In this document: in pieces, positions 59,149-64,000 of the stretch
Position numbering within the stretch: the stretch's first letter is position 1
Layout: the number at the start of each line of letters is the position of its first letter
NCBI GenBank assembly: GCA_030428385.1
Contig: JAUIDY010000005.1
Location: forward strand, 30,314 to 94,313
Direction of reading: 5' to 3'
DNA: 64,000 nt
DNA from: Rhodothermia bacterium
GTDB taxonomy: Bacteria > Bacteroidota > Rhodothermia > Rhodothermales > JAAAOL01
Position numbers and translations under genes: made by a program
Notes under the pieces: model-generated
Told to the model about the DNA's origin: nothing
Seen by the model: the letters and a program-made list of their open reading frames with translations, nothing else
The model's database searches: none

Positions 59149-60174
59149 ATGCCGAAGCCCAAATACAAGCCTGATGCCTGGAACAAAGCAGGTGTTAAGG
59201 CCGCCAACAACTGCTACAACTACGCAACGAACAAACCCTTCAAGCCCGGCGGGAAACGCAAGTATCCGGGGGCTGCGGAGCCCGGGCGGGCGTCAGGGTT
59301 GACGGTGGGTGTGAATATCGGTTTTAACGTGCTAGACCGAACAGACCTCGGCCCAGGGCGGGTCCTGTTCGGCCCGGCTGTGGAAATCACCTGTAAGGGG
59401 CTTAAAAATGCCTGTGTGGCCGATGGCATGGTCGCGGCCAAGGACGGACCGAAGTGTGATGGGGCTGACTGCTGGGTGGTGGCCTATTACCGCAAGCCTG
59501 CGAAAAAAAGAGGGAAAAGTGGCTTGTTCTGGGAGTCGGCAGACTATCATTTTGTGCGCCAGGACGCCGATGGGAAATGGTCGCACAAGCCCGGTGCTGC
59601 CGACGTGACGCGCAAGCAGTATAATCCCAAGAAAAAAGATTTCTCCGGACCTGCCATCACCGATCCAGCCAAGGACAACGTGGGGGCGGGGTATGAATTC
59701 TGCGGATACCTCTGTGTATGCCCCGACAAGGTTCAAATAGCGATGCACGACACCTCAGGGACAGGACGCCGCCATCAAGGAGCCGTGGTGACACGGACAG
59801 ACAGCTATGGCTTGGCAAACCGTGTGACCGCCACGTTGGAAGAAACAGACTTCGTCTCCTTGATCGAGGAATGGAGCGAAGAAGTAGGAGGCCAATGGGA
59901 GCCTGGCTTTGCTGACGGTACCCTATGCTACCGCCTGGATGTGGGCGACGAAGGGGCGTTTACGGACTTCACCCTTTTTGTCAATGAGGATGCGGTGACC
60001 GTGTGGGATGGAGCGGCGCGTTGTCTGCCTGATCCCGACGGCCTGTTCGCGGCGAAGATGGATGGCTGGTTTACGGCCCAAGGCGAGGTTGAGGAGGAGG
60101 CAGTATCGGAGAACGCCAAAACCAAACTCATCAAGAACGTGAAGGCCAAAGGACGGCGGAAAAAGAAAGACTAA
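59149..60174 (+). CDS. Protein with conserved Cys/His domain, possible papain-like fold
   Basis: 341 residues, no signal peptide. The N-terminal 215 residues carry NNCYNYATNKPFKPG (Cys22 as possible nucleophile), two further Cys pairs (Cys82/89, Cys103/108), the block WESADYHFVRQDADGKWSHK PG (His134, His146) and YEFCGYLCVCPDKVQI. The NCYNYA start and a YHF-x-RQD...HKPG block look like a conserved domain seen as single proteins or toxin-like C-termini, suggestive of a cysteine hydrolase. The C-terminal third is different (GGQWEPGFADGTLCYRLDVG DEGAF) and ends in a Lys/Arg-rich tail (KAKGRRKKKD). Function not established; no immunity-like gene is adjacent. Confidence 0.6.
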   Translation: MPKPKYKPDAWNKAGVKAANNCYNYATNKPFKPGGKRKYPGAAEPGRASGLTVGVNIGFNVLDRTDLGPGRVLFGPAVEITCKGLKNACVADGMVAAKDGPKCDGADCWVVAYYRKPAKKRGKSGLFWESADYHFVRQDADGKWSHKPGAADVTRKQYNPKKKDFSGPAITDPAKDNVGAGYEFCGYLCVCPDKVQIAMHDTSGTGRRHQGAVVTRTDSYGLANRVTATLEETDFVSLIEEWSEEVGGQWEPGFADGTLCYRLDVGDEGAFTDFTLFVNEDAVTVWDGAARCLPDPDGLFAAKMDGWFTAQGEVEEEAVSENAKTKLIKNVKAKGRRKKKD

Positions 60175-60358
60175 GAAACTGTGTGGTACGGGGGTTGGCA
60201 GGCGAGCCGAGGCGATTATCGAGACCAGCGTCGTCCGATTTCGAGGCTCGTAGCAACGCTACGGGCCGAGAAACCGAAGGCGGAGCCGCAGGGCATCGGG
60301 CGGCGATGGGCGGAAAAGCGACCGGCGCAGCCCAAGATCAAAAACCTGACCACCCTCT
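60174..60358. repeat. Family A element, copy 3 (degenerate ends)
   Basis: About 185 bp. The right end ACCTGACCACCCTCT and left end AGAAACTGTGTGG are only imperfectly complementary, but the right end matches the terminal consensus of the other copies. The core GGCTCGTAGCAACGCTACGG GCCGAGAAA and GACCGGCGCAGCCCAAGAT segments are well kept. It fills most of the 303-bp gap before the permease gene, where no gene is seen. Confidence 0.72.
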
Positions 60359-60477
60359 AAAGGTAAATAGTTGCCCTCTCGCCCGGTGCATCGTAGCTTG
60401 GCGGCACACAAAGAGGGCCCTGCCGCGCAGCGTTCGGGGGCTTGCCACACACCACCCGACCGCAAAAGATCAACCTT

Positions 60478-62616
60478 ATGGCTGTCCTTGACGCCTCGCA
60501 ACGCCTTAAAAAAGAACTGGGCCTGTTCGATGTCTTCGCCGTCAGTACCGGGGCGATGTTTAGCTCGGGGTTTTTCCTCTTGCCGGGGCTGGCAGCGGCC
60601 AAAGCAGGGCCGGCGGTGGTGCTGGCGTATCTCTTCGCAGGCGTGCTAATCCTTCCGGCCATGTTCAGCAAAGCGGAACTGAGCACGGCGCTGCCTCGCG
60701 CAGGCGGCACGTATTTCTTCCTCGACCGCAGCCTTGGCCCGATGGTGGGCACGATTGGCGGGCTGGGCACCTACCTCGCGCTCTCGCTCAAGACGGCGTT
60801 TGCGCTGATTGGCATTGGGGCGTATGCGGCGTTTTTTATCGAACTGCCCATCAAAACCGTCGCCATCGTCCTGACGGTCGTGTTTATGCTGTTCAATATG
60901 GTGGGGGCAAAGGAGACGACGGTGCTGCAGCGGTGGTTGGTGATCATTCTGCTTTCGGTGCTGGCGTTTTTTACGGTGCAGGGCGTTCTCTATCTGCTCA
61001 CGAGCCAGCCCGCCTCTGAGACAGTCGCTCAGTTCGAGCCGTTTCTGCCGTTTGGGTTGGAAGGGCTGTTCTCCACCATCGGCTTTGTGTTTGTGTCGTA
61101 CGCCGGGCTGACGAAGGTGGCGAGCGTGGCCGAGGAGGTCAAGAACCCGGACCGCAACATCCCGCTCGGCATGATGCTGTCGCTGGGCGTGACGTCACTT
61201 GTGTATGTGGCAGGCGTGTTTATTATGGTTGCCGTCCTTGATCCGGTGGAACTACGCTCGGATCTGACACCCGTGGCGACGGCAGCCGACGCGTTTTTCG
61301 GCTGGCTCCCGGCACCGCTGGGGCTGGTGCTGATTGTGGCGGCGGCGCTGGCGGCCTTCGCCTCTACCGGCAACGCGGGGTTGCTCTCGGCCTCACGCTA
61401 TCCGCTGGCGATGGCGCGTGACCGGCTGCTGCCCGATGTCTTCGCCAAACTGGGGAAGTTCAAGACGCCCGTTCCCGCCATCCTCGCCACGGGCGGGCTG
61501 ATGATTTTCTTTATCCTCGTGCTCGACGCCGAGGGCATCGCCAAACTGGCCAGTGCATTCCAACTGTTCATCTTTATGCTGGTCAACCTCGCCGTGGTCG
61601 TCATGCGCGAGAGCCGCATTCCGTCGTACGACCCCGGCTACCGCTCGCCGTTGTACCCGTGGATGCAAGTGTTTGGCATCATCGTCTGCTTGCTGCTCAT
61701 CATCTATATGGGCTGGCTGGCGATCCTGTTTACCATCGGCATCATCGTGATTTGCCTGATCTGGTACTACCAGTATGCCCGTCCGAACGTGAAGCGCGAC
61801 GGGGCCATCTACCACTGGTTCCACCGCCTCGGGCGGCGGCAGTATCAGGGGCTCGACCGCGAGTTTCGGAGCATCATGAAGGAGAAAGGGCTGCGCGACG
61901 AAGACCCATTCGACGAAATTGTGGCGCGGAGCTTTGTGCTGGACCTGGAAGGCGAAGTGTCCTTCGAAGACGTGATCGCGCTGGCGTCGGAGCAACTGGC
62001 GCAGCGGCTTCCCAAGACCGCAGAAGAAATCACCGACCGCTTCATGCAGGGCACGCTGACGGGCTCGACGCCCGTGACACGGGGCGTGGCATTGCCGCAC
62101 TTCCGCACCGACCTCACCGAGCAAGCCGAGATGGTGCTGGTGCGCACGCGACACCCCGTCGCCTTTCCTGCCGATGATCCGCTGACAACGGAAATCGAGC
62201 CCGAAAAAGACGTGCACGCGGTCTTTTTCCTTGTTAGCTCTGAAAGCAATCCAGGGCAGCACCTGCGTATCCTGGCGCAGATCGCGGGGCGGGTGGACGA
62301 AGCTGATTTTGCCGAAGACTGGAACGCGGCGCAGGACGAGCAGGAACTCCGCGAGGCGCTGCTGCGCGACGAACGCTTCCTCACCATAGAAATCCTCCCG
62401 CAAACGCCCGCCATTGTCCTCGAAGGCAAGGCGCTGAAAGAACTGCGGATGCCTGCCGGAAGCCTCATTGCACTCATCCGCCGGGGGCACAGTGTCGTTA
62501 TTCCGCAAGGCAGCACCGTGTTGCAACTCTACGACCGCCTCACCATCATCGGAGAACCCGAAGGGTTGCACGCGCTGCACGATGAATACATCGCCCCGCC
62601 CGACGGAACGAAGTAA
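60478..62616 (+). CDS. APC permease fused to PTS EIIA-like and TrkA-C-like domains
   Basis: 712 residues from ATG 60478. The first ~450 form a 12-helix amino-acid/polyamine-type transporter with the TM1 signature VFAVSTGAMFSSGFFLLPGL and a conserved LPRAGGTYFFLDRSLGP loop. Residues about 480-630 resemble a PTS EIIA type 2 domain (ITDRFMQGTLTGSTPVTRGV ALPHFR) with the phosphorylatable His541. The last ~70 residues (LKELRMPAGSLIALIRRGHS VVIPQGSTVLQLYDRLTIIG) match the RCK_C/TrkA-C ligand domain. So transport through the membrane part may be gated by a phosphorylation signal and a bound small molecule. Substrate unknown. Such fusions occur in scattered bacteria and are rarely characterised. Confidence 0.87.
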   Translation: MAVLDASQRLKKELGLFDVFAVSTGAMFSSGFFLLPGLAAAKAGPAVVLAYLFAGVLILPAMFSKAELSTALPRAGGTYFFLDRSLGPMVGTIGGLGTYLALSLKTAFALIGIGAYAAFFIELPIKTVAIVLTVVFMLFNMVGAKETTVLQRWLVIILLSVLAFFTVQGVLYLLTSQPASETVAQFEPFLPFGLEGLFSTIGFVFVSYAGLTKVASVAEEVKNPDRNIPLGMMLSLGVTSLVYVAGVFIMVAVLDPVELRSDLTPVATAADAFFGWLPAPLGLVLIVAAALAAFASTGNAGLLSASRYPLAMARDRLLPDVFAKLGKFKTPVPAILATGGLMIFFILVLDAEGIAKLASAFQLFIFMLVNLAVVVMRESRIPSYDPGYRSPLYPWMQVFGIIVCLLLIIYMGWLAILFTIGIIVICLIWYYQYARPNVKRDGAIYHWFHRLGRRQYQGLDREFRSIMKEKGLRDEDPFDEIVARSFVLDLEGEVSFEDVIALASEQLAQRLPKTAEEITDRFMQGTLTGSTPVTRGVALPHFRTDLTEQAEMVLVRTRHPVAFPADDPLTTEIEPEKDVHAVFFLVSSESNPGQHLRILAQIAGRVDEADFAEDWNAAQDEQELREALLRDERFLTIEILPQTPAIVLEGKALKELRMPAGSLIALIRRGHSVVIPQGSTVLQLYDRLTIIGEPEGLHALHDEYIAPPDGTK

Positions 62617-62722
62617 CCTTGCGGATCGGATGGCGTAGGGGCGATATGTGGAACCCCTCCAACAACCCATAACCACTGTGCATCCGCTGCTCGCGCATCT
62701 GCAAAATGCCCATACGGCTTAC

Positions 62723-63481
62723 ATGCCCAGCCGTTTTGTGCGTGGGCTAGTATTGCCGTTGCGGGCCGCCTCATTTCTGATGCGGCACCCTCGCCTGTGG
62801 CCGTTTGTGGTCATGCCTGCCCTGATCAACATGGTGCTGTTTGTGATGGCCGCAGGTTTGGTGATTTCCCACGCGGGGGACTTCGTCAACTGGCTGTGGC
62901 CCAAACCCGAAATGGACGGACTGATGGACGGCCTCGTGCTGGTGTTGTGGTATGGGGCGAGTCTGATTTTTGGCATAATCGGGCTGCTGGCGTCGTATCT
63001 GCTGGTGGTACTCGTCGGTGGCATCGTGGCGAGCCCATTTAACGACGTGCTCTCCCAACGCACCGAGCGGTTGCTGACGGGGCAGCCTGTTCCCGAAACC
63101 GGCGATACGTGGCTGGGTGGCATCCTCAAGTCCATCGGCTCCACCACCATCATTACGGTGATGTATCTGGTGCTGCTCATTGGCATTCTGCTGCTCAACA
63201 TCATTCCCATCGCTGGCAGCATCCTGGCAACCGTCGGTGGGGTGTGTCTGGGCGCGTTTTTCCTATCGCTGGAATATGCCGACAATACCTTTGAGCGGCA
63301 CGGGTTGGTACTGGGGCAGAAGATCCGCGTGCTCCGGGCGAATTTTACGCTGTCACTGGGGGTGGGCCTCGGTTCCAGTTTATTGTTGTGGATTCCGCTG
63401 CTCAACTTCCTGTGTATCCCGATTGCGGTGGTGTGTGGCACGGCGCTGGCATTACATCTGGGGCCGACGCACACGGGGTAA
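62723..63481 (+). CDS. EI24/CysZ-like membrane protein
   Basis: 252 residues from ATG 62723 (MPSRFVRGLVLPLRAASFLM); a GTG at 62648 would add 25 residues. Four to six hydrophobic segments (VMPALINMVLFVMAAGLVIS, VLVLWYGASLIFGIIGLLAS YLLVVLVGG, IITVMYLVLLIGILLLNII, SLGVGLGSSLLLWIPLLNFL CIPIAVV) with the conserved ASPFNDVLSQRTERLLTGQ loop identify the EI24 family; CysZ is the sulfate-channel member. No sulfur-assimilation gene is adjacent, so the transported ion is unassigned. It lies 106 bp after the permease gene and two bases before the RAYT start. Confidence 0.85.
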   Translation: MPSRFVRGLVLPLRAASFLMRHPRLWPFVVMPALINMVLFVMAAGLVISHAGDFVNWLWPKPEMDGLMDGLVLVLWYGASLIFGIIGLLASYLLVVLVGGIVASPFNDVLSQRTERLLTGQPVPETGDTWLGGILKSIGSTTIITVMYLVLLIGILLLNIIPIAGSILATVGGVCLGAFFLSLEYADNTFERHGLVLGQKIRVLRANFTLSLGVGLGSSLLLWIPLLNFLCIPIAVVCGTALALHLGPTHTG

Positions 63482-63826
63482 CGGTGGACGGGTTTGATCC
63501 AAAGAAACACCATCGCCGCTCGATACGGGTGCCGGACTACGATTACGCCCAGCCGGGTGCGTATTTCATGACGGTTTGTGTGAAGGGACATCGCTGCCTG
63601 TTGGGACACATTGAGGGTGGGGTCATGCAGGTGAATGAGGCGGGGCGGATGGTGCAGGCCGTGTGGAAGGCATTACCTGATCAGTATCCTGGTGTTGGGA
63701 TCGATGCGTTTGTGGTGATGCCGAATCATGTGCATGGGGTGGTGGTGATTGGGGGTGGAGCGCAACCTCGGGATGGGCAACCACGGGGGCGGGGGGGGAC
63801 ATCGGGATGGGCAATCCCAGGGGCAA

Positions 63827-63853
63827 GGGCAACCACGGGGGGTTGCCCCTACG
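63827..63853. repeat. REP-like hairpin (family G) inside the RAYT reading frame
   Basis: GGGCAACCACGGGGGGTTGC CCCTACG. Stem GGGCAACC/GGTTGCCC with loop ACGGGG and a CTACG tail. A second partial unit (GGGATGGGCAACCACGGGGG) lies at about 63771-63790. The intergenic copy at 17583-17612 has the same loop and tail. Confidence 0.72.
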
Positions 63854-64000
63854 TCGGAACGCACGCCGCCGCTGTCGGAACGCACGCCGCCGCTGTCGGA
63901 ACGCACGCCGCCGCTGTCGGAACGCACGCCGCCGCTGTCGGAACGCACGCCGCCGCTGTCGGAACGCACGCCGCCGCTGTCGGAACGCACGCCGCCGCTG
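63853..64000. repeat. 21-bp tandem repeat array in the RAYT gene
   Basis: Seven complete head-to-tail units (63853-63873, 63874-63894, and so on to 63979-63999), apparently without substitutions, each GTCGGAACGCACGCCGCC plus GCT. The length is a multiple of three, so the reading frame is preserved whatever the copy number. The array continues beyond the window. Confidence 0.9.

Larger units (their letters stand above)
63484..64000 (+). mobile_element. RAYT (REP-associated tyrosine transposase), 3'-partial
   Basis: Open from GTG 63484 to the window end (172 codons so far). The N-terminal part has the Y1-transposase pattern: DYDYAQPGAYFMTVCVKGHR, VWKALPDQYPGVGIDAFVVM PNHVHGVVVIG with the HUH pair His82/His84. 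The single catalytic Tyr would lie beyond 64000. From about residue 92 the frame runs through G/R-rich sequence, a REP-type hairpin (63827-63853) and then seven full copies of a 21-bp unit encoding VGTHAAA, continuing past the end. RAYT proteins of this type mobilise or maintain REP palindromes. The insertion point, between the HUH motif and the Tyr helix, is where many RAYTs carry variable inserts. Confidence 0.85.

Noticed and set aside
63853..64000. CRISPR-like array at the window end
   Set aside because: Units are 21 bp head-to-tail with no spacers and stay in frame with the RAYT protein, so it is a coding minisatellite.

Overview
The window looks like chromosomal DNA of a GC-rich Bacteroidota-type Gram-negative bacterium, most probably of the Rhodothermota / Rhodothermales branch. 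This is inferred from six secreted proteins carrying type IX secretion (T9SS) C-terminal sorting domains (NYPNPFNP... pattern), a TonB-dependent receptor with an N-terminal carboxypeptidase-like regulatory domain, eukaryotic-like Ser/Thr kinases (one with PEGA repeats) and otherwise GC-rich codon use. No rRNA, tRNA, CRISPR array, prophage or plasmid backbone is visible. The first gene (ankyrin) may start upstream of the window, and the last (a RAYT-type transposase) runs off its end.

Layout. 1-6400: ankyrin protein, methylglyoxal synthase, a PEGA Ser/Thr kinase with a secreted partner, an SRPBCC protein and a two-gene ABC transporter. 6400-17600: TrmH-like methylase, a T9SS-sorted adhesin-like protein, an SDR enzyme, an orphan TRAP-type binding lipoprotein, a LOG-family hydrolase, a methionine gamma-lyase/Lrp regulator pair, a DinB-like protein, an alpha/beta hydrolase, a second Ser/Thr kinase and a fuculose-phosphate aldolase. 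17600-32200: a cyclic-nucleotide-gated K+ channel, a tandem universal stress protein, an amino-acid-lipid synthesis pair (GNAT N-acyltransferase plus PlsC-type O-acyltransferase), an AT-rich DUF1780-like ORF, a lipoprotein, TrmB with a long C-terminal extension, an O-methyltransferase, a protein with two AP2-like segments, biotin carboxylase, a CbpA-type DnaJ and a TPR-like lipoprotein.

32570-44693 is the most striking block: four tandem paralogous T9SS-sorted giant proteins, the last three joined by ATGA stop/start overlaps. They share one N-terminal domain. Three of the four carry a visibly AT-richer, poorly conserved stretch at the same place inside that domain. 45761-48416 is a TonB receptor with a small Cys-rich exported protein. 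48547-56226 is a complete ABC-2 efflux operon in the order TetR, TolC, HlyD, ATPase, ATPase, permease, permease (YbhGFSR-like), with paired AACC-N4-GGTT sites before tetR. The end holds an AT-rich nuclease-like ORF, another T9SS protein, a Cys/His-domain protein, an APC permease fused to EIIA-like and TrkA-C-like domains, a CysZ/EI24-like membrane protein and the RAYT.

Intergenic DNA is unusually rich in short palindromic or terminal-inverted-repeat elements. By eye I separate at least eight families (A-H below). One of them resembles the REP-type hairpin embedded in the terminal RAYT gene. These families explain nearly every gene-free stretch longer than 250 bp.
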